DNA of 52,951 nucleotides from a virus: IMG/VR virus record IMGVR_UViG_3300038660_000404, positions 1 to 52,951 of that record; one strand, 5' to 3'. Shown here one piece after another: positions 38,435 through 46,247 of this stretch (positions are counted from its first letter, which is position 1; each line of letters starts with the position of its first letter). The notes below the pieces were generated by a model. It had not been told where the DNA came from. It ran no database searches and worked only from the letters and a program-made list of their open reading frames with translations. A program made the position numbers and the translations under genes.

Positions 38435-41400
38435 ATGACACAGCTCACGTCCCAACTGGTCATCGAACTGCTGGACCGGGTGACCAGCCCGGCGCGCCGG
38501 GCGGCCAATGCGCTTGCGGGCATCTCGAACACCGTCCGCGAGACCAATGGCCAGCCCATCACCTTCGGGGACCGCCTGAACGCGGCCATCACCCGCAACA
38601 ACCGTGCGCTTGCTGACGCGCGTGGTGGGCTGGTGGATGCGGTGGCCAGCTTTTACGCCCTGCGCGGCGCGATCGGCGCGCCAATCCAGGCCGCGTCGGA
38701 ATTTGAAAGCGCCATGGCCGATGTGGCCAAGGTGGTGGACTTTCCAAGCCCTGCAGCCTTTGCGCAGTTCCAGCAGGATCTCTTTGCGCTGTCGCGCGAC
38801 ATTCCCATCGCGGTGACGGGGCTTGCGGAGATTGCCGCGGCGGCGGGTCAGGCCGGAATTGCCGGGCAGGACCTGATCCGCTTTACCGATGCCGCTGCCC
38901 GGATTGGGGTGGCGTTTGATATCAGCGCCGAGCAGGCGGGTGGCTCGATGGCCAACCTGATGACGGCCCTCGGGCTGACCATTGATGAGACGGTGTCGCT
39001 GGCTGATGCGATGAACCATCTGTCGAACAACCAGGCGTCAACCGCTGCTGATATTCTCGACGTGGTCCAGCGCGTCGGCGCGCAGGCGACCATGTTTGGC
39101 TTCACGGCTGAGCAAACGTCGGCCTTCGCCTCCGCGATGCTGGCAGCAGGCTCGACCAGCGAGGTTGCTGCGACATCCTTCCGAAACATGGGGGCGGCGC
39201 TCACAAAGGGCGAGGCAGCCACCGCCGGACAACGCCGGGCCCTACAGGCGCTTGGACTGGACGCAGAAGAAACTGCCCGGTCCATGCAGGAAAACGCGGT
39301 TGAGACCACGATCGACGTGCTGCGCCGCATTGGCCAGTTGCCTGCCGAGCAGCGCGCGGCGATCTCGTCGCAGCTCTTTGGCAATGAGGCCCGTGCGCTC
39401 GGACCGCTGCTGACCAACCTTGGCCTTGTCGAGGACACGCTCGGCATGGTGGGGGATCGCGCCAATTACGCAGGCTCGGCTTTTGCAGAGTTTGCTGCCC
39501 GCAACAACACGTTCCAAGCCAATATGCAACGGTTCCAGAACGTTCTGACCGAGTTGCAGATCAATATCGGCAATGCGCTCATGCCCGCAATCACGCAGCT
39601 TGCCGAAGCCGTCACGCCGCTGATCACCCGTCTGGCCGACCTGGCAAATGCCTATCCCGACGTGACGCTGGCCGTGGTCGGGGCCACCGCAGCGGTGATC
39701 GCCTTCAAAGGTGCGATGGCGGCGCTGCGCTTTGCCGGGCTTCTGGGGCGTGGGGGTGTCTTGTCGCTGATTGCAGCCGGTTATAATTCCATCGGTCGGG
39801 CGGCCATCGGGGCGCGCACGGCGGCAAGTTCCATGATCGGATTGCAATCTGCGCTGGCGGCGATGTCTGGCCAGCCGCTTGGCACCATCGGACGCCTGGT
39901 GGCGGGTTTGAAAGGCATTGCGCTGGCGGTTCCCGGTGTCGCCGCCCTGTCATCGGGTATTGCGGCGATAGGCGCGGCCGTGGCCACGATCTCTGCTCCG
40001 GTCTGGGGCACGTTTGCGGTGGTTGCGGCCGCTGTGGCTGCGGCTGGCATTGCCATCTGGCGGTATTGGGACCGGATCAGCGCGATCTTCACTGGCGTGG
40101 GCCAGGCCATCGGGGAGGCGTTGCAACCGGGGCTGGACTGGGTCGGCGAAAAGCTGTCCTTTCTGACGCCACTGGTCGATGGGTTCGGTGCAGCCTGGGG
40201 TTGGGTGCGCGAAAAGCTGTCGGGTCTTGGCGACATGCTCTCGGGGCTGTTCACCCGTGAGACCTTGTCCGAGGAAGACGTCGCTCGGATCACTGAACGG
40301 GCGCGGGAAGTCACTGAGAATATCATCGGCTGGTTTGCTGGCCTGCCGGCCCAGATCGGTGAAGCCGCTGGCGCATTGGTCGAGGCTGGTCGCAGTCTGA
40401 TCCAGTCGATCTGGGACGGGGCCCGTGAGCGGTTTGGGGAATTCATCGACTGGGTTGCTGGCATTCCGGGCCGTATCATCGACGCGATTGGCAGCATTGA
40501 TCTGTCCAGCCTGATCAGCTTTGGCGAGCCGCCGCGTTGGCTGCGCTGGATGATGGGGGAAGAGGAGATCACACTACCGGAGATCCCGGTGCCGCGGGGC
40601 CTGGCGGAGCTTGATCATTTGCCGACCGATCAAAGAGCGGCCGCTGAGACGCTGTGGGCGGCGCGGATTGCCGGTAATCTGCCGACACCGGCGTATCTGC
40701 AGGACCTGTCAGACTACGCCGTACACTTGCGCGGTGAAATGGCCGGGGTTCAGGCGCAGATCGACCAGATTGATCAAAACGGGCCGATGGGCGACAGCCT
40801 GGCCGCTCCCTTGATGGCCAACCTTGGACGGTTGCAGGAAGAACTGGTTGGGGTCGAAGCAGATCTCGATGCGGGTCGTGTCCGCGCGGATGAGGTGACA
40901 GAGGCACTACGCATACTCGGGGAAACGGAGACCACGCCCAAGATCGACACTGCCTCCATCGACCGAGCACTCGCCCGCGTACGCGCGCTCCGCGCTGAAA
41001 TGGCTGCCGCGGAAGGCAGTGCGGTGGGACCCGTGCCATCAGTGCCGGAGATTGACGGTGCCCGTGCAGGTGGTGGCGCAGTCAGCCGGAACAGCACCTA
41101 TCTGGTGGGTGAGGAGGGGCCAGAGCTGGTCACGCCGTCGCGGTCAGGCTTCGTGAACACCTTTGGCGCAATACAAGATGTGGTTGCAGCAATCCAGCGA
41201 CTGCCGTCAGCGGTTGCGGCTGTCCAGTCAATCGGGCCGCAGCTGGTCACACCACCGTCCGTCGTATCTGCGCCAGAGGAAAGCGAGATGCCACCGCCTC
41301 GGAGCAGCGTAGCGGATGCGGTCGATACACCGGCGGCGGCGCAAAGGGCACCGCGCGCCGCCTTCCCGAAAATCGACGTGCAGATCAGTATCGCGCCGAC

Positions 41401-41524
41401 CATCCACACCACAGAGCGCGTCGATCCTGCGCAGCTCTCCCGCGACATCGGCGAGCAGATGCGCAGCGAACTGCGCGAGGCTTTCCGGGGCGTGTTTGCC
41501 GATACAGGGATGAGGTTTGCGTGA
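38435..41524 (+). CDS. Tail tape measure protein
   Basis: A 1029-aa protein that sets tail length. The first 350 residues are TP901-type (SEFESAMADVAKVVDFPSPAAF, LFALSRDIPIAVTGLAEIAAAAGQAGI, FGFTAEQTSAFASAMLAAG). A hydrophobic, membrane-inserting region lies near 410-545 (LAVVGATAAVIAFKGAMAAL, GTFAVVAAAVAAAGIAIW), followed by amphipathic repeats. The VSRNSTYLVGEEGPELVTPS segment near 885-905 is common at tape-measure ends. The next gene overlaps by 4 nt. Confidence 0.95.
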   Translation: MTQLTSQLVIELLDRVTSPARRAANALAGISNTVRETNGQPITFGDRLNAAITRNNRALADARGGLVDAVASFYALRGAIGAPIQAASEFESAMADVAKVVDFPSPAAFAQFQQDLFALSRDIPIAVTGLAEIAAAAGQAGIAGQDLIRFTDAAARIGVAFDISAEQAGGSMANLMTALGLTIDETVSLADAMNHLSNNQASTAADILDVVQRVGAQATMFGFTAEQTSAFASAMLAAGSTSEVAATSFRNMGAALTKGEAATAGQRRALQALGLDAEETARSMQENAVETTIDVLRRIGQLPAEQRAAISSQLFGNEARALGPLLTNLGLVEDTLGMVGDRANYAGSAFAEFAARNNTFQANMQRFQNVLTELQINIGNALMPAITQLAEAVTPLITRLADLANAYPDVTLAVVGATAAVIAFKGAMAALRFAGLLGRGGVLSLIAAGYNSIGRAAIGARTAASSMIGLQSALAAMSGQPLGTIGRLVAGLKGIALAVPGVAALSSGIAAIGAAVATISAPVWGTFAVVAAAVAAAGIAIWRYWDRISAIFTGVGQAIGEALQPGLDWVGEKLSFLTPLVDGFGAAWGWVREKLSGLGDMLSGLFTRETLSEEDVARITERAREVTENIIGWFAGLPAQIGEAAGALVEAGRSLIQSIWDGARERFGEFIDWVAGIPGRIIDAIGSIDLSSLISFGEPPRWLRWMMGEEEITLPEIPVPRGLAELDHLPTDQRAAAETLWAARIAGNLPTPAYLQDLSDYAVHLRGEMAGVQAQIDQIDQNGPMGDSLAAPLMANLGRLQEELVGVEADLDAGRVRADEVTEALRILGETETTPKIDTASIDRALARVRALRAEMAAAEGSAVGPVPSVPEIDGARAGGGAVSRNSTYLVGEEGPELVTPSRSGFVNTFGAIQDVVAAIQRLPSAVAAVQSIGPQLVTPPSVVSAPEESEMPPPRSSVADAVDTPAAAQRAPRAAFPKIDVQISIAPTIHTTERVDPAQLSRDIGEQMRSELREAFRGVFADTGMRFA

Positions 41525-41958
41525 TGCTGATGATGCTGGGTCCAGTTCAGTTCGAGGTGATCCCCTTTAATACGAACACCTACGGCCATGGCCACGAAGC
41601 CGGTTTTGCCGAGAAGCCGGTCCTTGGGACGCGGCCACCACTGGAGTTCGTGGGCGAAGGCCCGGAAAGCTGGACCATCAAGGCCAAGCTATATCCGGAA
41701 AAGTTCGGTGGGCTGGGCCAGTTGCAGACGCTCTATCAGGCCCGGGCGTCGGGACGGCCGCAATACCTGATGCGCGGCGACGGCGCGGTGATGGGCTGGG
41801 TGGTCATTCTCGATGTGCAGGAGCGCTCGACCTATCTTGACCCCAAAGGCGTCGGTAAGATCATTGATGTGGATATCAGCGTCAAACGCTGCGGCAGCCC
41901 ATCCTCAGCCAGTTTCTTTTCGCTGCTGGCGGATATTTTCCTTTGGGCCACGCGGTGA
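41521..41958 (+). CDS. Tail protein U (P2 gpU-like)
   Basis: A 145-aa protein (MLMMLGPVQFEVIPFNTNTY..., LGTRPPLEFVGEGPESWTIKAKLYPE, WVVILDVQERSTYLDPKGVGKII). The ExxGEGPExxxxxxxLxPxxFGG pattern is typical of gpU, which caps or organises the tube end. Its TGA overlaps the GTG at 41955. Confidence 0.93.
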   Translation: MMLMMLGPVQFEVIPFNTNTYGHGHEAGFAEKPVLGTRPPLEFVGEGPESWTIKAKLYPEKFGGLGQLQTLYQARASGRPQYLMRGDGAVMGWVVILDVQERSTYLDPKGVGKIIDVDISVKRCGSPSSASFFSLLADIFLWATR

Positions 41959-41975
41959 GCGCCATGAGGACCTCC

Positions 41976-42206
41976 ATGACCAACCCAGTCACCGAAACCG
42001 TGACCATTGAAGGCGACGGGCTGACCGTCTCCCTGATCGTCTGGCGGCGTTTCCACCGGCCGATGCCCGGTCTGGTGGAGCAGATTTACGACCTGAACCC
42101 CGGTCTGGCCGATCTTGGCCAGACCCTGCCGGTCGGGACCCGCTTTGAGATGCCGATCCAGATCCCGCGTGCGCAGCAGGTGCTGGACCCGATCCGGCTT
42201 TGGTAA
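41976..42206 (+). CDS. Tail protein X (P2 gpX-like, LysM fold)
   Basis: A 76-aa protein (MTNPVTETVTIEGDGLTVSL). The LVEQIYDLNPGLADLGQTLPVGTRFEMP segment is the LysM-like core of gpX: N-P-x-L then L-P-x-G-x-x-F-x-x-P. ATG 41976 (AGGA six bases upstream) is preferred; GTG 41955 overlapping the U stop is an alternative. Confidence 0.9.
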   Translation: MTNPVTETVTIEGDGLTVSLIVWRRFHRPMPGLVEQIYDLNPGLADLGQTLPVGTRFEMPIQIPRAQQVLDPIRLW

Positions 42207-42218
42207 GGAGGCTCGCCT

Positions 42219-43229
42219 ATGTCCAAACGCGCGCTGTTCAACGTGACGGTGGCGGGCAGCAATATCACCACGGCGCTCATGCCGGTGCTGATTGGTCTGC
42301 GGGTGTCGGACAAAGTGGGCACACATACCGACAGTGCCGATCTGGAAATCGACGACACGGAAGCCCGGATCATTCTGCCGCAAAAGGGGGCTGATGTGGT
42401 GATTGCACTGGGTTGGGAAAGTGCGGGCCTGCGGGTGGTGTTTCGCGGCACCGTGGATGAGGTCAAATCCTCTGGCAACCGGGGTGGGGGGCGTCGGTTG
42501 ATGATCGTCGCAAAGGGCATGGACACCACAGGGCCTGCAAAGGAAGGCCAGCAGCGCCATTGGGACAACCAGACCATCGAGACGATCCTGGGCGATGCGG
42601 CCCGCCATGCCGGTATCACAACGGTTGAGGTCGACCCTGACCTGCGTGGGTTGCGGCGGACTTATTTCGAGATGCGCGACGAAAGCTTCATCGCCATGGG
42701 TGAACGGCTGGCCCGCGAGGTGGGTGGCAACTTTCGGATCGTCGGCAACACCGCAATCCTGTCCAAGCGCAACGGGACCTATCAGGCGTTTGTTCTGGCC
42801 CGGTGGGGCGATAATCTGCAAAGCTGGGATATCGCCCCGCAGCTGGGGCGGCCGCAGTTCAGCACAGTTCGCGCAAGGTGGTACGACATGGTCGCCGCAC
42901 GGTGGGACTTGGCAGAGCGCGCCACCGATCTCGATGTGCGCGCGCTGCATGCGTTTCGCTTTGCCAAACCGGATGCGGTGGAGACCACCCAGCAGACCGA
43001 CAGCGATGCCGCCACCGCCGAACGGGACGCAGGCGAGGGCACGGTCACGATCGAGGGTGATCCCGCTGCGATCCCGGACGGGCTGTGCATCATCGCAGGC
43101 ACGCGCCCCGGCGTCGATGGCGCCTACCGCATCGAGGCAGTCACCCACACGCTGACGCGCGCGGGCGGGTTCGTGACGACGCTGGAGCTCAAACAGCCGC
43201 AGGACGGCGTGGGTTCTGACGACCGCTAG
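42219..43229 (+). CDS. Tail protein D (late control D, baseplate hub)
   Basis: A 336-aa gpD-family hub (T4 gp27-like) protein. Recognised parts: LRVSDKVGTHTDSADLEIDDTE near 27-50, FRGTVDEV, the FEMRDESFIAMGERLAREVGGNF segment near 150-172 and the closing THTLTRAGGFVTTLELK. It closes the P2-ordered tail block V-W-J-I...U-X-D. TAAGGAGG precedes the ATG. Confidence 0.95.
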   Translation: MSKRALFNVTVAGSNITTALMPVLIGLRVSDKVGTHTDSADLEIDDTEARIILPQKGADVVIALGWESAGLRVVFRGTVDEVKSSGNRGGGRRLMIVAKGMDTTGPAKEGQQRHWDNQTIETILGDAARHAGITTVEVDPDLRGLRRTYFEMRDESFIAMGERLAREVGGNFRIVGNTAILSKRNGTYQAFVLARWGDNLQSWDIAPQLGRPQFSTVRARWYDMVAARWDLAERATDLDVRALHAFRFAKPDAVETTQQTDSDAATAERDAGEGTVTIEGDPAAIPDGLCIIAGTRPGVDGAYRIEAVTHTLTRAGGFVTTLELKQPQDGVGSDDR

Positions 43230-43278
43230 CGCCGCGCGGACCTGGCAGAACCAACATATGGCAAGAAGGCGGAAGCCC

Positions 43279-43623
43279 ATGACGGATAGTGATCTGCGAT
43301 CTGAAATCGCAGCGATACGCAGCACGTTGCGCCATATTGAGGCCGAGCTGACCGACGCTAAAGAGCATCGCAAGGAGACCTCGGCCTTGGTGCAGGACTT
43401 CATCACGCGGCTGGTACGTCTGGAAACCGGCGGCGCGGCCCTGAGCGGTTTGCCAAAGCAGGTCCGTCAGAACGAGGTCTCCAATATTGCGCAAGAGGCG
43501 CGGCACCAGGCCCATCAAGAAGCAACCGAGGCAATGCGCAAAACCGTGCTGGCTGGCTTCGCAATCGCCGGAACCATCTCGTCGATCATCGGCCTGCTCG
43601 CCTCCTGGTTCATCCTGACTTGA
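43279..43623 (+). CDS. Coiled-coil protein with C-terminal TM (XhlA-like, lysis)
   Basis: A 114-aa protein: an N-terminal helical part (SDLRSEIAAIRSTLRHIEAEL), a middle charged region, and one C-terminal transmembrane helix (about 90-113, VLAGFAIAGTISSIIGLLAS). This layout matches XhlA/hemolysin-like accessory holins and some phage holins. It is the first gene of the lysis cassette. Start 43279 (MTDSDL) or 43258 (MARRRK) are both possible. Confidence 0.75.
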   Translation: MTDSDLRSEIAAIRSTLRHIEAELTDAKEHRKETSALVQDFITRLVRLETGGAALSGLPKQVRQNEVSNIAQEARHQAHQEATEAMRKTVLAGFAIAGTISSIIGLLASWFILT

Positions 43624-43719
43624 CGCAGCGCTGATCGCGCCACGCCCACCGCCTCCCCTGAAACCCTGAACTTTGCATACCGCGCGCGCCTGCAGGCGGC
43701 TTTGCGCATGGAGATCGCT

Positions 43720-44652
43720 ATGACCCCTTTTGATATCGCCAAGACCTATATCGGGACCGTTGAAGGCCCGGGGCCCGAGAACAACCCCGCCATCATGGAA
43801 ATGTACGCCTCGGTCGGCCATGACTGGGTGGAGCATGACTCTGTGGCCTGGTGCGCCGCTTTCGTCGGCCACTGCCTTGAAACGGCGGGGCTGCGGTCAA
43901 CGCGGAAACTAACGGCGCGCTCCTATCTGGACTGGGGCATACCGGTGACGGTGGACGATGCCCAGCCGGGCGACATTGGCGTGATCCCACGCGGCAGTTC
44001 CAGCTGGCAGGGGCATGTCTTCTTCATCGACCGCATCGAGGGCGCCTGGGTCTGGGGGCTCGGTGGCAACCAGTCCGATGCGGTGAACATCAAGCGCTAT
44101 CCGGTCTCCAAGCTGCTTGGGGTGCGTCGGGCGGGGAACGTGGCCCCGGCCGTCACCCTGTCCGTTCGCGATGTGCAAACGCGGCTGCGCGGGCTGGGCT
44201 ATCACGAAGTCGGCAAAGCCGATGGCTTCATGGGGCCGCGCACGCGTAGCGCAATCCTTGCCTTCAGGGATGATAACAGTCTGCCGCTGGTGCCGATCAT
44301 CGATGTGGCGCTGACCGAGGCGCTGCCCAATGCCCGGCCTCGGGCTGTTGCGCCGGCGCGCGCAGCCGGGGCTCCGACTGAAAGCCGGATCGTGACCGCT
44401 GCCAACGCCCAGATCGGGCTTGGGGTCGTGGGGGCTGTCGGCACTGCCGGATCGCAGATCGCCCCCGCTGTCGCCGAGGCCGAAAACGCCCGGGCGCTGG
44501 CGGATCGGGTGTTTGGCATCCTTGGGCTGGAGGGCTGGCTTTCGGCAACCCTGCCGTGGGTTGGTGCTGCCGTGTTCGTCGGGGTCATCATCTACGCCGT
44601 GAAGGCGCGCAGCGCCCGGATTGACGATCACCGCATCGGGAAAACGCCGTGA
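43720..44652 (+). CDS. Endolysin with CHAP-type and PG-binding domains
   Basis: A 310-aa murein hydrolase of the TIGR02594 type. The CHAP-like catalytic part (1-130) has Cys45 in SVAWCAAFVGHC and the His in SSWQGHVFFIDR. A peptidoglycan-binding domain follows (about 145-195, VQTRLRGLGYHEVGKADGFMG). The C-terminus holds a hydrophobic helix (about 280-300, LPWVGAAVFVGVIIYAVKA) that could anchor the enzyme or act as a holin. GGAG lies seven bases before ATG 43720. Confidence 0.9.
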   Translation: MTPFDIAKTYIGTVEGPGPENNPAIMEMYASVGHDWVEHDSVAWCAAFVGHCLETAGLRSTRKLTARSYLDWGIPVTVDDAQPGDIGVIPRGSSSWQGHVFFIDRIEGAWVWGLGGNQSDAVNIKRYPVSKLLGVRRAGNVAPAVTLSVRDVQTRLRGLGYHEVGKADGFMGPRTRSAILAFRDDNSLPLVPIIDVALTEALPNARPRAVAPARAAGAPTESRIVTAANAQIGLGVVGAVGTAGSQIAPAVAEAENARALADRVFGILGLEGWLSATLPWVGAAVFVGVIIYAVKARSARIDDHRIGKTP

Positions 44653-44900
44653 TGGGCGGGTTCATCACAATGGCGCTCTCGGGGCTTGGTCGACGCACCG
44701 CTTTCTGGGGCGCGCTGGCCGCCGCACTCGGTTTTGCGATCTTGGCCCTGATCCGACACGGTCGCCATCAAGCCGAGGCCGATCTGGCGATCCGCCGGGC
44801 CGACGCGCGGGTGCGTGCGATGCAGACATCAAAGGAGACCCGCCATGAAGTTCGCAACGCTGACCTTGGCGATCGGGCTGACCGCTGGATGCGCGATTGA
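44652..44900 (+). CDS. i-spanin-like inner-membrane protein
   Basis: An 82-aa protein (MGGFITMALSGLGRR). One N-terminal transmembrane helix (about 18-36, AFWGALAAALGFAILALIR) precedes a charged periplasmic helix (HQAEADLAIRRADARVRAM), the standard Rz layout. The lipoprotein gene starts inside it at 44845. The start shares a base with the endolysin stop (TGATG). Confidence 0.78.
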   Translation: MGGFITMALSGLGRRTAFWGALAAALGFAILALIRHGRHQAEADLAIRRADARVRAMQTSKETRHEVRNADLGDRADRWMRD

Positions 44901-45039
44901 GCCTCGCTGGGTGCATGACGACTGCGATTGGGCAGAGCCAATCCGCCCGTCGCGTGGGGACGTCCTGACCGACGAAACCTTGGCGCAGATTGTTGCGCAT
45001 AACGAAATCGGGGAGCGCCTCTGCGGATGGCGTCCTTGA
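44845..45039 (+). CDS. o-spanin-like outer-membrane lipoprotein
   Basis: A 64-aa protein with a lipoprotein signal (MKFATLTLAIGLTAGC, lipobox L-T-A-G|C at about 13-16). The mature part is short (IEPRWVHDDCDWAEPIRPS). AAAGGAGA precedes the ATG, which lies 56 nt inside the i-spanin gene in another frame. Rz1-type partners are encoded just this way, so the two should form the spanin complex that disrupts the outer membrane. Confidence 0.82.
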   Translation: MKFATLTLAIGLTAGCAIEPRWVHDDCDWAEPIRPSRGDVLTDETLAQIVAHNEIGERLCGWRP

Positions 45040-45063
45040 TGACACGCGGCGGGAGGGGGAGCA

Positions 45064-45534
45064 GTGGACCCGACAGACCATCACTTGCTTCCGGATGCCT
45101 GGACGCTGGTGGCCTTCAACGCTTCGACCGCCCTGATCGTCACTCCTATTGGTGCACGCCTGAGGGGGCAGTTTGCGGGTGATGACGCCCCGCCGCCGAT
45201 CAGCGATTTTGGCGGGTTTGCTATTCGGGGCATGCGGCTTGTCCGCGGCATTGCACCGTTTCAGGCGCTCTGGCTCCGGGCTGAAGGCTCGCCCGTGACC
45301 GTCAGCGTTTACAAGGGGAACAGCATGTCCGGTGTTGTCTATTTTGGGAAATCGCCATTCCGACCGCGCGCGCTTGGGCCTGTGGAGATCGAAGTGCCTT
45401 ATGTTCCGCAGACCCTCGACGGCGGGGGGCCGGACACCGACTACACTGGGCTTGCCGTGATCGACTGCGGTGGCCCGGTCACAGACCCGGCCTCGCGCAC
45501 GATTGATGGGCGCAGCGCAGGAGAGACGCCATGA
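45064..45534 (+). CDS. Hypothetical tail-associated protein
   Basis: A 156-aa protein starting with GTG 45064 behind GGGAGGGGGAG. It is beta-rich (DAWTLVAFNASTALIVTPIG, ALWLRAEGSPVTVSVYKGNS) with Pro/Gly turns, suggesting a small virion or fibre protein. No family recognised. Its stop overlaps the fibre gene start (ATGA). Confidence 0.75.
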   Translation: MDPTDHHLLPDAWTLVAFNASTALIVTPIGARLRGQFAGDDAPPPISDFGGFAIRGMRLVRGIAPFQALWLRAEGSPVTVSVYKGNSMSGVVYFGKSPFRPRALGPVEIEVPYVPQTLDGGGPDTDYTGLAVIDCGGPVTDPASRTIDGRSAGETP

Positions 45535-46235
45535 GCACCGTATTTGCGAAAATCCAACTGCGCCGGGGAACGGCGGCTGAATGGGCCGCGGCAAACCCGA
45601 TCCTCGATGAAGGCGAGCTCGGCTTTGAAATCGACACCGGGATCACCAAGGTTGGCGACGGCCTGACGGCATACGCGGACCTGCCAGCCTACGCGACCTA
45701 TGATCAGATGATCGCGGCGCAAAAGGCGATTGAGGCAGGCCAGGCGCTGTTGGCGACATTTGGCACCCAGTTGATAGCCGCGCAAAATGCTGCAACCACT
45801 TCTGTCGCCAAGGCGTCTGAAGCCCTTGTGTCAGCTGGCAATGCCAAGGGCTCGGAAGATGCTGCTGAGGTCAGCGCATCGCAGGCCGCGCAAAGCAAGA
45901 TCGACGCCGCGGCATCCGCCGGCCAGGCCGCCGCCTCCGAGGGCGCCTCGGCTGACTCCCAGCAGGCCGCAGCGGCATCGCAGGCCGCCGCCCTTGCCAG
46001 CGAGCAGGCCGCCGCCACGAGCGAGGCCAACGCCGCCGCCAGCAAAACTGCCGCCGCCGCTGCCGCCGCCGTGGTCGAGCCCCTCGCCGACGAGATCGAG
46101 GTGATAGCGAACAACATCGGCACCGTGCAGGACGCCGCCGGCCCGCTCACCGACATCCAGACCGCCATGCTCGAAATGGCGACCGCCTTCACCAATTCGC
46201 AGACGCGGTATGTGTCCGCCGTCGCCTTCTCGTAA
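45531..46235 (+). CDS. Tail fibre protein with Mtd-like N-terminal domain
   Basis: A 234-aa protein. Residues 1-50 (KIQLRRGTAAEWAAANPILD, then GELGFEIDTGITKVGDG) match the major tropism determinant N-terminal type repeat. Residues about 85-180 are an extreme Ala/Ser-rich trimerising helix (QAAALASEQAAATSEANAAA). It likely forms the shaft connecting later receptor-binding modules to the baseplate. Confidence 0.85.
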   Translation: MSTVFAKIQLRRGTAAEWAAANPILDEGELGFEIDTGITKVGDGLTAYADLPAYATYDQMIAAQKAIEAGQALLATFGTQLIAAQNAATTSVAKASEALVSAGNAKGSEDAAEVSASQAAQSKIDAAASAGQAAASEGASADSQQAAAASQAAALASEQAAATSEANAAASKTAAAAAAAVVEPLADEIEVIANNIGTVQDAAGPLTDIQTAMLEMATAFTNSQTRYVSAVAFS

Positions 46236-46247
46236 GGAGCCCCGCCC

